A stretch of 64,000 nucleotides of DNA from an uncultured Verrucomicrobia subdivision 3 bacterium (GTDB taxonomy: Bacteria; Verrucomicrobiota; Verrucomicrobiia; Limisphaerales; DASXHY01): positions 7,817-71,816 of the forward strand of contig CALBZA010000040.1 in NCBI GenBank assembly GCA_937890005.1, in the 5' to 3' direction. Below, in pieces: positions 35,836-44,673 of this stretch. Position 1 is the stretch's first letter. Each line of letters opens with the position of its first letter. The notes beneath the pieces are model-generated. The model was given only the letters and a program-made list of their open reading frames with translations, was not told where the DNA came from and ran no database searches. Both the position numbers and the translations under genes were made by a program.

Positions 35836-36987
35836 ATGCGCGCGGCGGTTTACCGCGGTCCCAACGATCTTCAGATCGAGACTGTCCCCGTTCCAAAAAT
35901 TCGGCTCGGCGAACTGCTTGTTAAAGTTGCCGTTTGCGGTGTCTGTCCCACCGACATAAAGAAAATTCACCACGGCACTGTTCCGCCGCCTCGCATTTTT
36001 GGTCATGAAACGTCGGGAACGATTGTGGCCATTGGCGGCAGCCGCTCGAAACTCGAAATTCAAAGCTCGGAACTCAGAATTGGTGACCGCGTTGCCCTGC
36101 ATCACCATGTTCCCTGTATGGCGTGCCATGCCTGCCGGCATCGCGCTTTCGCGCAGTGCGAGACCTACAAGAGGACCGGGATCACGGCCGGATTCGAACC
36201 TGCCGGGGGCGGATTTGCCGAGTACGTGCGCGTCATGCCCTTTGTGCTCCCCGGCGTGGTGAAGATTCCGCCGCGAAACACATTTGAAGAAGGGGCAATG
36301 TTGGAGCCGGTGAATACTGTTCTGAAAGCCGTGAAACGTCTGGCGCTTCTGGCTGGCGACACGGTTCTCGTGGCGGGGCAGGGTCCAATCGGCCTCATGT
36401 TCACGCGGATTTTGCAGCTGAGCGGGATGAATGTGTTGGCAACGGACCTGTTGCCATCCCGACTCGAACTCGCCCGGCAGTTTGGCGCGAAGTGGGCGGT
36501 AAAGCCTGAGGAGGTTTCAGGTTTTGAGTTTCGCCTTTTGAGCCAGTGGAGGGAAAAAACGTTTCGAAAGGAAACAAAGTCGAAAGAACGGCGATTGGCT
36601 GGTGGCGGCCGGCGATTACACAGAAGTTACATCGACGCCGCTGTCCTGGCGGTTCCATCCGATGCGGCATTGAAACAGGCGATGGAAGTCGTGCGTGGAG
36701 CCGGGCAGATTTTGTTGTTCGCCCACACGAAGCGGGGAGCGCTGACGGAGGTTGATCTGGCGTCGGTTTGCGTTGACGAGAAGGATCTGATTGGAAGCTA
36801 TTCCGCGGATTTCACCCTTCAAAAAGAAGTGGCAAAGCTGGTGTTTTCGAGAAAGCTCGACGTTCGCCCGTTGATTTCCCATCGCTTTCAGCTCTCCGAA
36901 ACTGCCGCCGCCGTAAACCTCGCCGCTCATCCGACGCCGGAGTCCTTGAAGGTTGTGGTGGAGCAGAGCAAAGTGAGGCGTCCTTAG
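35836..36987 (+). CDS. Zinc-dependent alcohol dehydrogenase family protein with repeat-derived inserts
   Basis: About 383 residues from the ATG at 35836; a GTG at 35815 in frame adds MPVIPKE and is a fair alternative. Medium-chain dehydrogenase landmarks: VCGVCPTDIKKI (catalytic Zn Cys), FGHETSG, the structural zinc cluster CMACHACRHRAFAQC, and the Rossmann VLVAGQGPIGL. Two odd stretches interrupt it. RSKLEIQSSELR (residues about 70-82) is encoded by a period-7 array, in the loop that normally reads GEGV...F. REKTFRKETKSKERRLAGG (about 236-254) sits after the Rossmann beta strand. Substrate (alcohol or sugar alcohol) is unknown. Whether the enzyme is active is not known. Confidence 0.85.
   Translation: MRAAVYRGPNDLQIETVPVPKIRLGELLVKVAVCGVCPTDIKKIHHGTVPPPRIFGHETSGTIVAIGGSRSKLEIQSSELRIGDRVALHHHVPCMACHACRHRAFAQCETYKRTGITAGFEPAGGGFAEYVRVMPFVLPGVVKIPPRNTFEEGAMLEPVNTVLKAVKRLALLAGDTVLVAGQGPIGLMFTRILQLSGMNVLATDLLPSRLELARQFGAKWAVKPEEVSGFEFRLLSQWREKTFRKETKSKERRLAGGGRRLHRSYIDAAVLAVPSDAALKQAMEVVRGAGQILLFAHTKRGALTEVDLASVCVDEKDLIGSYSADFTLQKEVAKLVFSRKLDVRPLISHRFQLSETAAAVNLAAHPTPESLKVVVEQSKVRRP
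36045..36079 (+). repeat. Heptamer repeat inside the alcohol dehydrogenase gene
   Basis: Five 7-base units: CTCGAAA, CTCGAAA, TTCAAAG, CTCGGAA and CTCAGAA, read in frame as KLEIQSSELR. Confidence 0.8.
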
Positions 36988-37253
36988 CTGTCTTCGGATG
37001 ATAGAGACTTTGGGAAGACTCGTGCTTGATCTGTTTAGAGCGGTTATCCCACCTAGAGCCTAGAGGCGGCGCAAATTTTCTGTAAATTTGGCGGGCATCA
37101 AACTGAGGGCGGGTTTTCGATGAGAAGCGCGGTGACGCGAGACGCAGGAGGGAGTTTTCGTTTGGGAAGACGCGCTTTCCCGATCGGACTTCACGCATCC
37201 ATCGGCACCGACTTCCTCGGCTTGAGCCCGATTCGCGGATTCATTTGGACGGT

Positions 37254-38282
37254 TCAATCGATCAACTCTTCCAGGGATTGCACGCGCGGTTGCATGCCCT
37301 TGACGATCGGCATGGCCCTCACGATTGCGTTGTCCTCGGTCTGGCCTGGAAATGATCTCAAACGGAGTCGAACGGCGGCAATCGGATCGCCATTCCGATC
37401 ACGCAAAGGCATTGTGACGACGACCCATTCCTTGCCTTTGCCGTAATAGGTTTTTCCGCTGACGATGACGTCCTCTTCCGTCTTGGTTCCGATTTCACCG
37501 AGGTCCTTTGAATTCTTTGCCGCAATGGCGACCGGTGTTTCACCGGTGTTGCGGGATGCAAAGATCGCGAGGTCGAGAACGCGTGGATACTGTTCGAGCG
37601 CGTCGCGCACGAGCGCCTGGGCGAGCGGTTGATGCGGCGTGTAGGTGAACCGGACATCGCTGAACTGCGCGGCCGTGTCGGATTTGGTCCAGAAACCAAC
37701 CCGGCCCGTCCTCCGCGCGCTGTTGTCAATGAGCTTCACTGCGTCCTGCCCGTCGATGGCGCAAAGGATGCGGGTCCCTTCGCATTGAATGACCAGTGTG
37801 TGCCATTCGTTTGCGGAAATTTTCATTGCCGGTCCGTACGGCTGCCTTGGATCTCCGTTCTCGACCTTGTAGCAGCGAAATGAATTGCCGAGGGCATCGG
37901 CGCGAATGACGTAGTAGTTCGATTCGTTCTGAAACCGGAAAACCATTCCAGCACTTTGTTCCAGCGCGCCGCCGGTGATTTTGAATTTTGTCTCCAGCCG
38001 GAAATCCGAAAACACCTCGTCATGAAGTAGAATCGGAAAACGATTCGCCAGTGGCTCGCGCGCCGTCTGCGTGAGAACGCGCTTTTCGGTCGTTGTTCCG
38101 GCGGGGCCGGTTTCTTCGACGCTTTCAACCTTCCAGTCACCGGGTTTTCCGAATCCGAGGACAAGGCTTTTGAATTCGGCTGGCGTCGCTCCGACGGGAA
38201 CATCTTTGAACGAGATAATTTTTTCAGCGGCAGACGCGGACGTCACCAGAAGCGCGGTCATGACCACAAACAGGAATCGCAT
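37254..38282 (-). CDS. Secreted LamG/3-keto-disaccharide-hydrolase-like protein with C-terminal PDC-like domain
   Basis: 342 residues. Signal peptide MRFLFVVMTALLVTSASAAE. Residues about 25-220 are a concanavalin-like jelly-roll domain (SDFRLETKFKITGGALEQSAG, YYVIRADALGNSFRCYKVENG, WHTLVIQCEGTRILCAIDG), resembling the DUF1080 / 3-keto-disaccharide hydrolase family. Residues about 225-342 contain VTMPLRDRNGDPIAAVRLRL and read like a Cache/PDC-type sensor fold (GKTYYGKGKEWVVVTMPL). The pairing is unusual. It likely binds or acts on carbohydrate in the periplasm. No neighbours suggest a pathway. Confidence 0.7.
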   Translation of the reverse strand: MRFLFVVMTALLVTSASAAEKIISFKDVPVGATPAEFKSLVLGFGKPGDWKVESVEETGPAGTTTEKRVLTQTAREPLANRFPILLHDEVFSDFRLETKFKITGGALEQSAGMVFRFQNESNYYVIRADALGNSFRCYKVENGDPRQPYGPAMKISANEWHTLVIQCEGTRILCAIDGQDAVKLIDNSARRTGRVGFWTKSDTAAQFSDVRFTYTPHQPLAQALVRDALEQYPRVLDLAIFASRNTGETPVAIAAKNSKDLGEIGTKTEEDVIVSGKTYYGKGKEWVVVTMPLRDRNGDPIAAVRLRLRSFPGQTEDNAIVRAMPIVKGMQPRVQSLEELID

Positions 38283-38742
38283 GGATCGGAGGCTAACAGA
38301 TCAGGCGTTGGCGACAAGCCATCGCGGAGTGACAAATATGAACAAAATCTATGAGCAAAAGAATCAAGCGCAGCAAAGATTCCGTCACTCGGCACCGCGT
38401 CGGTGAAGGTCATATTTCCGAATGCCCCCGAAGATCAAAAGAAGGCGATCGACGGAAAGTCTGATCTCGCCAAAACCAGATAGTTGAGCCGCTACGTCCT
38501 TGAATGCACCGACTGCGACTTTTTCTCGAACTGGCGCGGCATTGCCGAACAACGCTCACAGCTTTGAAGGTTCTGTTTTATGTCATCGTGAAGCTGCGAC
38601 CAATGCCGCGTGCTGATTCTGTTTATGAGACGAGTTGTACATTGATGCGTGTTTCGATAGCGTGTCTCTGGGTTGCGGGAGCAAATCGCGCTTTTCACGA
38701 GCCGGGAATATTGCGAAAGTTCGCGCGAGGGTTCCCGGAACG
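38283..38742. other. Intergenic region, nothing recognised
   Basis: 460 bases between the LamG-like gene and the response regulator. No hairpin, repeat or convincing small gene was found. It must hold the promoters of the two divergent flanking genes. Confidence 0.4.
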
Positions 38743-39927
38743 ATGAAGAGAATTTTGTTCGTTGAGGATGATGATGTCGTAGCCCGTATTTACAGCGGCA
38801 AGCTGTCGGTTGCAGGCTTTGAAGTGACGCGTGCGCCAGATGGACTTGAGGCGTTGAAACTGCTGGGGCACAGCGCTCCCGACCTGGTGGTGCTCGACAT
38901 CCTGATGCCGAAGATGAGCGGAGTGGAAGTGCTTCAGCATATCCGCAGCGACCCGCGCCTGAAATCGACGAAGGTCATTGTTTTCTCCAATGCATTTCTC
39001 GGAGACACAGCCGGGAAACTCGCGGCGCTGGGTGTTGATGCCATGCTGCTCAAGGCTTCGGTCACTCCACAACAGCTGATCGATTCCATTCACACGTCAT
39101 TGAACCGTTCGGAAAGCAGCAGCAAAACGAGCGGTCCATTGTCCGAAACCCCGCCCGATTCCAATCCGACAAGGCAGGCAATGGAATCCGCCGCGGAATT
39201 CAGCCGTCGAATCCGGCGCGATTTCTTCGAACAGATTCCGGCGATCAGCCAGAACCTGAAGCAGAGCTGGGCGGAGTTTCTCGGCGCCGGTGGTGATGCC
39301 GACCGGATGCAAAAGCTCGAAGCCTTCAGCCGCAAGATCAACTTTCTCACCCACATGACCGGCATGGCCGGTTGCTATCGGATCGCGCAGCTCTCCAGCG
39401 CGTTGGAGGCGTTGCTGTTCGAAATGCAGGAGAAATCCTCGAACGTCAACGAATCGTCGCGTCATACGGTTCAGGCCACGGTCGAACTGCTCGTTGCAGG
39501 TCTGGGCCGCGCAGATCAGGCTGATGAACAATGCCTTTCTCCGACGACGATTCTGATCGTGGATGACGACATTGTTTCCAACCGGGCACTCAGCTTCGCG
39601 CTTGAACGCTACAAGCTCAAACCGGTTTCGGTTCCGGAACCGCTCGCTGCGCTCGATCTTCTCCGACGAAACAGCTACGACGCGGTGTTGCTGGACATCA
39701 ATCTTCCCACGATGGACGGAATCACGCTCTGTAAGAGGATGCGCGAACTGCCGACACAGCGTCACACGCCGGTTGTTTTCTTCACCAGTTACATGGAGTT
39801 CGAGCCGCGTGCGCGTGCCATTCTGCGGAATGGTGACGAACTGATTGCCAAACCGGTGCTGCCGATTGAACTCACGGTCAAAGTGATCAGCCTCTCCTTC
39901 AAACGCCGCATTCCATTCTCTGCCTGA
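38743..39927 (+). CDS. Response regulator with REC, Hpt-like and second REC domain
   Basis: 394 residues from the ATG at 38743; the frame is open upstream to 38635 but that part is not coding-like. REC 1 (1-120) has VEDDD, LDILMPKMSG (phospho-acceptor Asp), and lacks the usual Lys motif (LLKAS replaces it). Residues about 180-290 form a four-helix Hpt-like region with THMTGMAGCYRI: a His is present, but the Lys-Gly of the HxxKG motif is changed. REC 2 (about 300-394) has IVDDD, LLDINLPTMDG and AKPVLP. There is no DNA-binding output. It is probably a phosphorelay hub whose kinase is elsewhere. Confidence 0.85.
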   Translation: MKRILFVEDDDVVARIYSGKLSVAGFEVTRAPDGLEALKLLGHSAPDLVVLDILMPKMSGVEVLQHIRSDPRLKSTKVIVFSNAFLGDTAGKLAALGVDAMLLKASVTPQQLIDSIHTSLNRSESSSKTSGPLSETPPDSNPTRQAMESAAEFSRRIRRDFFEQIPAISQNLKQSWAEFLGAGGDADRMQKLEAFSRKINFLTHMTGMAGCYRIAQLSSALEALLFEMQEKSSNVNESSRHTVQATVELLVAGLGRADQADEQCLSPTTILIVDDDIVSNRALSFALERYKLKPVSVPEPLAALDLLRRNSYDAVLLDINLPTMDGITLCKRMRELPTQRHTPVVFFTSYMEFEPRARAILRNGDELIAKPVLPIELTVKVISLSFKRRIPFSA

Positions 39928-39963
39928 AAGAGATTGGAACCATTCATAAGAACTTCGGAATAA

Positions 39964-40034
39964 CCGCAGAGAGGCGGAGGCGCAGAGCGACGGAAACAGG
40001 AGTTTCTCTGCGTCCTTGCGCCTGAGGGGAACTG
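39964..40034. repeat. Inverted short-repeat element, CGCAGAG type
   Basis: The left arm (39964-39989) reads CGCAGAG then GCGGAGGCGCAGAG, and the right arm (about 40002-40028) is its approximate reverse complement (CTCTGCGTCCTTGCGCC). It lies between the response regulator and the convergent permease gene. Confidence 0.6.
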
Positions 40035-40072
40035 TTTCCGGGCGAAAATTCGATATCCGACCACGATCGGTT

Positions 40073-41335
40073 CTACTCGTAGCGAAGTGAATCGATCGGA
40101 TCGAGGTTCGCCGCCTTGTAGGCGGGATAAGTGCCGAAGACGATTCCGACGACGGAACAGATGAAAAGGCCGAGGACCACCCAGTCGAGCGGAATCACCG
40201 GCATCAGTTTAAGCGCGAGCGCCAGAAGGTTTCCGCCGACGATGCCGAGTCCCACCCCAATCAATCCGCCGACTTCGCACAACACCACCGCTTCCATCAC
40301 GAATTGCGTCATGATGTTCCTCTTTTTGGCCCCGATGGCGCGGCGAATCCCAATCTCACGCGTCCGTTCCGTCACCGACACGAGCATGATGTTCATGATG
40401 CCGATGCCGGCGGCGAGGAGAGAAATCGAGCTGACGACAGCGACTCCGATGCGGACGGCACGGGTGAATGTTTCGAACTGCGCAATCATCGAGTCATTCG
40501 AGAACAGTTCGAAGTCGTCCTCCTCGCCCGGCGGAACCTTGCGGATCACGCGAAGCAATCCGCGAACTTCATCGGCCGTTTCCTCGTAACTTTCTGCGTC
40601 ATGTGCCTGGACGAGAATGCTGATGCTGCGCGAGTAGCGACCGTATCGGTTCAGACCGGTGGTGATCGGGATGATGGCGAAATTATCCTGATCGCCGCCG
40701 AGCGAGCTGCCCTTCGGCTCCAGCACACCCACAACGGTGTAGTTCAAGCCGTTGATCTTGAGTTTCTCACCGACGACGGAGCCGACCGGAAACATGGTGG
40801 AGGCGAGACCCGCGCCCAACACGCAGAAGTCGCGTGCATTGTCCACGTCGGCATCCGTGAGGATGCGTCCTTCTGCGAGCGTCCAGTTTTTTGCCGCAAA
40901 GCTTCCCGCCGTTTCGCCGTAAAGCCGCACATTGGGCGCGCTGGCGTTGTAGCGAGTCTGGACTTCACCGGCCCAGAAGGAGGTTTCCAGTCCGATGCTT
41001 GCCGGCAGCACCGCTTTTTCCTGGAGCCGTTTACCCTGCGCGTAAGTGATGTTTTTCCGGCGCCAGAAACGTTCGAATCCCTCCGGCCCGCCAAAATAAA
41101 CGCCGGGCCATTTCTGAATCATGAAGGTGTGGCTGCCGAGCTGGCTGATGCGTGTTTCCACGTCCTTTTGCAGAACGCGCATGGCTGTCATGACGACGAT
41201 GATCGAGAATACACCGATCAGAACACCGAGCAGCGTGAGTGCGGACCGTAGCTTGTGCGCCGCGAGAGCGCTCATCGCCATCCGGAAGCTTTCATGAATT
41301 TCCGCCAGCAGCACCAATGTCGATTTCTTCTTCAT
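40073..41335 (-). CDS. MacB-like ABC transporter permease (second copy)
   Basis: 420 residues: an N-terminal membrane segment (AHKLRSALTLLGVLIGVFSIIVV), a periplasmic MacB core domain of about 200 residues, and three C-terminal segments (SISLLAAGIGIMNIMLVSVTERTREIGIRRAIGAKK). This is the FtsX/MacB permease fold. Its start overlaps the stop of the sibling permease (41332), indicating translational coupling. It lacks a fused ATPase domain; the ATPase is the separate gene at 42565. It probably pairs with the first permease. Confidence 0.88.
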   Translation of the reverse strand: MKKKSTLVLLAEIHESFRMAMSALAAHKLRSALTLLGVLIGVFSIIVVMTAMRVLQKDVETRISQLGSHTFMIQKWPGVYFGGPEGFERFWRRKNITYAQGKRLQEKAVLPASIGLETSFWAGEVQTRYNASAPNVRLYGETAGSFAAKNWTLAEGRILTDADVDNARDFCVLGAGLASTMFPVGSVVGEKLKINGLNYTVVGVLEPKGSSLGGDQDNFAIIPITTGLNRYGRYSRSISILVQAHDAESYEETADEVRGLLRVIRKVPPGEEDDFELFSNDSMIAQFETFTRAVRIGVAVVSSISLLAAGIGIMNIMLVSVTERTREIGIRRAIGAKKRNIMTQFVMEAVVLCEVGGLIGVGLGIVGGNLLALALKLMPVIPLDWVVLGLFICSVVGIVFGTYPAYKAANLDPIDSLRYE

Positions 41336-42561
41336 TCGCTGCGAAGGGCGTCCACCGGATTCATCCGCGCCGCGCGCCAGGCAGGGAAAAATCCGGAGAG
41401 CAGGCCGGTGACGATTGAAACGATGAGCGCAATGCCGATCACCGTGAACGACAGCTGGGCCGGAAGAAATTTCTGCATCAGGATCGTGATCGGCCAGGCG
41501 ATCCCGATCGCGACCAGCCCTCCGATCAGGCAGATGCTCGCTGCTTCGAGAAGAAACTGGAGCAGAATGGTGCGGCGTTTGGCACCAATCGCTTTGCGGA
41601 TTCCGATTTCACGTGTTCTTTCCGCTACGGAAACGAACATGATGTTCATGATCCCGATGCCGCCGACAAAGAGCGAAAGTCCGGTCACGGACAGACCGAT
41701 CGCGGCGATCGTTCCCGCAATGGAATAGAACATCGTCAGGACCTGCTCCTGCTGGTTGATGGCGAAGTCGTCCGGATCGGAAGGGCCGAGCCGCCGGATG
41801 CGGCGCATCACGCTGCGAATTTCCTCCTTCGCGTCCTCCAGTGTTTCGAGGTTGTTCACCTTCACCTGGATTTCGTAGTTGGGATTGTTCTGAAACAGCG
41901 AACGATAGATCGGAAGGGGGACGATGATCTGGTTGTCGATGCCGCCTTCGCCCAGAAAACCGCCCTGTTTTTCAAGAACACCGACCACTTCAAATCCTCG
42001 CTGGTCGATCGTGATCCGTTTTCCAACGGGCGGTTCGTCGAAGAAGAGATTCGTGGCGACGGTGGATCCGATCACGCAGACCGGCCGGCCGCCGTCGCAT
42101 TCCGCCGCGGTCAGAACGCGCCCTTGTTCTATCGTCGCGCCGCTGGTGATGAAGAAGGGAACGGTTGTCCCGATGATTCCAATTCCGTCCGTGCTGCGCT
42201 TCTTGTATTTGACCGGCTTCCTCGTTTGCGCGGTCGGTGCGACAGCGAGCGCCGTGGTGAGTTCGCGCTCCAGTTCCTGCGCCTGGGCCAGTGTGATCTC
42301 CCGGCGCTTCTGCATGCGAACCCATTCATCGTGCGATCGAATGAACCAGTCCGAACGCTGAACGTAGAGGACATCCGCGCCAATGAACGAAATGCTCCGG
42401 ACGAACGCGCGGTTCAATCCCTGGATCGCCGTGCCCATCAGGGTCACGGTCACCACGCCGATGACAATACCCAGTGTCGTGAGAATGGATCGCAGCTTGT
42501 TTGCCCGAATCGCGCTCCAGGCGATCGACATCCCTTCCGTGATTTCGGTCAGGAGGTTCAT
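41332..42561 (-). CDS. MacB-like ABC transporter permease (first copy)
   Basis: 409 residues, same fold as the next gene: IRANKLRSILTTLGIVIGVVTVTLM, a periplasmic domain, then LSLFVGGIGIMNIMFVSVAERTREIGIRKAIG. The paired copies differ enough to suggest a heterodimeric permease and not a recent duplication. Its start is 3 bases from the ATPase stop, so the operon is tightly packed. The likely substrate is unknown; MacB relatives export macrolides, lipoproteins or siderophores. Confidence 0.88.
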   Translation of the reverse strand: MNLLTEITEGMSIAWSAIRANKLRSILTTLGIVIGVVTVTLMGTAIQGLNRAFVRSISFIGADVLYVQRSDWFIRSHDEWVRMQKRREITLAQAQELERELTTALAVAPTAQTRKPVKYKKRSTDGIGIIGTTVPFFITSGATIEQGRVLTAAECDGGRPVCVIGSTVATNLFFDEPPVGKRITIDQRGFEVVGVLEKQGGFLGEGGIDNQIIVPLPIYRSLFQNNPNYEIQVKVNNLETLEDAKEEIRSVMRRIRRLGPSDPDDFAINQQEQVLTMFYSIAGTIAAIGLSVTGLSLFVGGIGIMNIMFVSVAERTREIGIRKAIGAKRRTILLQFLLEAASICLIGGLVAIGIAWPITILMQKFLPAQLSFTVIGIALIVSIVTGLLSGFFPAWRAARMNPVDALRSE

Positions 42562-42564
42562 GCC

Positions 42565-43308
42565 CTAGCTGCGCCGTTCGATCTGGGGAATCACGGGCGG
42601 AATCCCGGCGCCGGCTTCCGGATTGAGATTGACCGCTTCGTCGCTGGCGATCAGGCCGTCGCGGATGCGGATGATTCGACGGGCCTGACGGGCGACATCC
42701 TCTTCATGAGTCACGAGGATGATCGTGTTGCCCTGTTTCCAGAGCTGTTCGAACAACGCCATGATTTCGGTGCCGGTGCGCGAGTCGAGATTTCCGGTCG
42801 GTTCATCGGCGAGCAGGAGCGAAGGTGTGTTGACGAGCGCGCGCGCGACAGCGACGCGCTGGCGCTGGCCTCCGGAAAGTTCGTTGGGTTTGTGGTGAAC
42901 GCGGTCCCTCAATCCCACTTTCGTGAGCGCCTCCAGTGCAATCTCGTGACGATGTTCCGCGGACATTCCCGCGTAGATCAGTGGCAGCTCGACATTGCGA
43001 AGGGCGTCTGATCGCGCGAGCAGGTTGAATGTCTGAAAAACGAAACCGATTTCGCGATTCCGGATTTCGGCCAGCTGATTGTCCTCCATCTGGCTCACGC
43101 GAATGCCATTCAGCTCGTATTCACCCGACGTCGGCGTGTCGAGGCAGCCGATGATGTTCATCAGCGTCGATTTGCCGGAGCCGGAAGGTCCCATGATGGC
43201 GACGTATTCGCCGCGCTTGATTTCAAGCGATACTTCGCGCAACGCGTGAACGGTTTCCGTTCCCATCTGGTAACGTCGCGAGATTTTCTCCAGCCGGATA
43301 AGGCTCAT
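42565..43308 (-). CDS. ABC transporter ATP-binding protein, MacB/LolD type
   Basis: 247 residues. Walker A GPSGSGKS at 40-47, signature LSGGQ at 144-148, Walker B LLLADEPTGNLD near 165-174. This is the LolD/MacB subclass, recognisable from DEPTGNLDSRTG and VTHEEDVARQARRIIRIRDG. The 25-residue C-terminal tail is Pro-rich. It powers the two permeases downstream and works with the adaptor upstream. Confidence 0.95.
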   Translation of the reverse strand: MSLIRLEKISRRYQMGTETVHALREVSLEIKRGEYVAIMGPSGSGKSTLMNIIGCLDTPTSGEYELNGIRVSQMEDNQLAEIRNREIGFVFQTFNLLARSDALRNVELPLIYAGMSAEHRHEIALEALTKVGLRDRVHHKPNELSGGQRQRVAVARALVNTPSLLLADEPTGNLDSRTGTEIMALFEQLWKQGNTIILVTHEEDVARQARRIIRIRDGLIASDEAVNLNPEAGAGIPPVIPQIERRS

Positions 43309-43344
43309 GTGATTACGCGATGTCTGCGGATTGAAGTTGAGCGG

Positions 43345-44628
43345 TCACTTCGCGTTCTTCTTCGCCGCGAAATCGCCTTTGCCGCGTGTCACTTTCTTTC
43401 CGTCCTGAAGATCGCGGATGGCGCGATGGTTTCCCGAGACCACCTCCTGGCCTTCTGTGAGACCTTCGATGATTTCGTAATAGCCGTCGTCGCTGATGCC
43501 GCTCTTCACCGGAATCATTTTCGCCTGATCGCCTTCGACCACGAACACGACTTCAAGCTGTTTTGGCGTTTCCTTGCGTCGCTCGCTGCTGACGGCATTT
43601 GTTGCCGGCGCATTCGTTTCCCCGCCCTTCGGAGGACGGGTGGTGAGGCTTGCGATCGGCACGGCGATCACATTGGTGCGGTAACGCGTTTCGATTTCAG
43701 CGGTGACCGACATTCCGGGACGAAGGATTTCCTTTTCCTGGATGTGAATGCGGACTTCGAACTTGGTTGAATCCTGTCCGCTGCTGCTGCTCACGCCGAG
43801 CGCAGAGCTGCCGCTGCCTTTCGCGGAGTTCGCAATTTCAGAAACAATGCCTGTGAACTTGCGATCACGGAAGGCATCCACGTCCAGGCGCGCCACCTGT
43901 CCTGGCTGGATCAGCACGACGTCCATTTCGCCGATGTCCACGCGCGCCTCCATTTCGTTCAGGTCGGCAATAGTCATGATCTCGGTGCCCTTGTTGAACG
44001 AGGTTCCGAGAACGCGTTCGCCGAGCTGCGATTGCAGGCGCGTCACCGTGCCGTCCATCGGCGCGACGATGGTTGTCTTGCTCAAGTCGTCGATCGCCTT
44101 GTCGAGACCGAACTTCGCCTGGTCCTCCTGATGAACGGCGTTTTGATACTGCAGTTTGGCGACCTCATAGGTGGTTTTGTATTCAAGGAAGACGGAATCG
44201 GAAACGAGTTTGCTTTCGAAGAGATGAAGGTTGCGCTTGTATTCGGCCTCGGCTTTTTCGAGCTGCGCCTTTGCGAGGTTTTTGCTGCCGGTTGCGGACC
44301 GATAATTCGCCTCGGCGGAATTGCGGCTCGCAATGTAATTGTCCGGCTTGATCTGAACGAGGAGGTCGCCCTTCTTCACCTGGTCGCCTTCCTTCACCGG
44401 CAGCGTCACAATCTCTCCGGCGACTTCGGGGCTGATGACCACCTGTTTGACGGGTTGGATTTTTCCGTTGGCGACGACGATTTCCGTGATGTTGCGCCGT
44501 GTGATTTTTTCGGTCTGAACCTGGATGGGGGGTGACTTTCTGGCGAGCGACGCGGCCAGCGGGCCACCGATCAACGCTACAACAATGATTGAAATCAGAA
44601 CCCAACGTTTTCTCTTTTTGGAGGCCAT
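43345..44628 (-). CDS. MacA-like periplasmic adaptor (RND/HlyD type)
   Basis: 427 residues. N-terminal membrane anchor (WVLISIIVVALIGGPLAASLA) then the lipoyl/hairpin/beta-barrel plan: GKIQPVKQVVISPEVAGEIV, coiled-coil LAKAQLEKAEAEYKRNLHLFE, VDIGEMDVVLIQPGQVARL and TGIVSEIANSA. The C-terminal Lys-rich end (KVTRGKGDFAAKKNAK) is probably disordered. It links the inner-membrane transporter to an outer-membrane channel; no TolC-type gene is present in the window. First gene of the efflux operon, 36 bases before the ATPase. Confidence 0.92.
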   Translation of the reverse strand: MASKKRKRWVLISIIVVALIGGPLAASLARKSPPIQVQTEKITRRNITEIVVANGKIQPVKQVVISPEVAGEIVTLPVKEGDQVKKGDLLVQIKPDNYIASRNSAEANYRSATGSKNLAKAQLEKAEAEYKRNLHLFESKLVSDSVFLEYKTTYEVAKLQYQNAVHQEDQAKFGLDKAIDDLSKTTIVAPMDGTVTRLQSQLGERVLGTSFNKGTEIMTIADLNEMEARVDIGEMDVVLIQPGQVARLDVDAFRDRKFTGIVSEIANSAKGSGSSALGVSSSSGQDSTKFEVRIHIQEKEILRPGMSVTAEIETRYRTNVIAVPIASLTTRPPKGGETNAPATNAVSSERRKETPKQLEVVFVVEGDQAKMIPVKSGISDDGYYEIIEGLTEGQEVVSGNHRAIRDLQDGKKVTRGKGDFAAKKNAK

Positions 44629-44673
44629 GATGTCTTTCTTGGACAGGGTAAACTCAGGTTTGTTTCAATGTTG

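Noticed and set aside
37060..37257. Minus-strand open frame of 65 codons upstream of the LamG-like gene's stop
   Set aside because: It needs a TTG start, has no ribosome site and its translation has no recognisable pattern; treated as non-coding.
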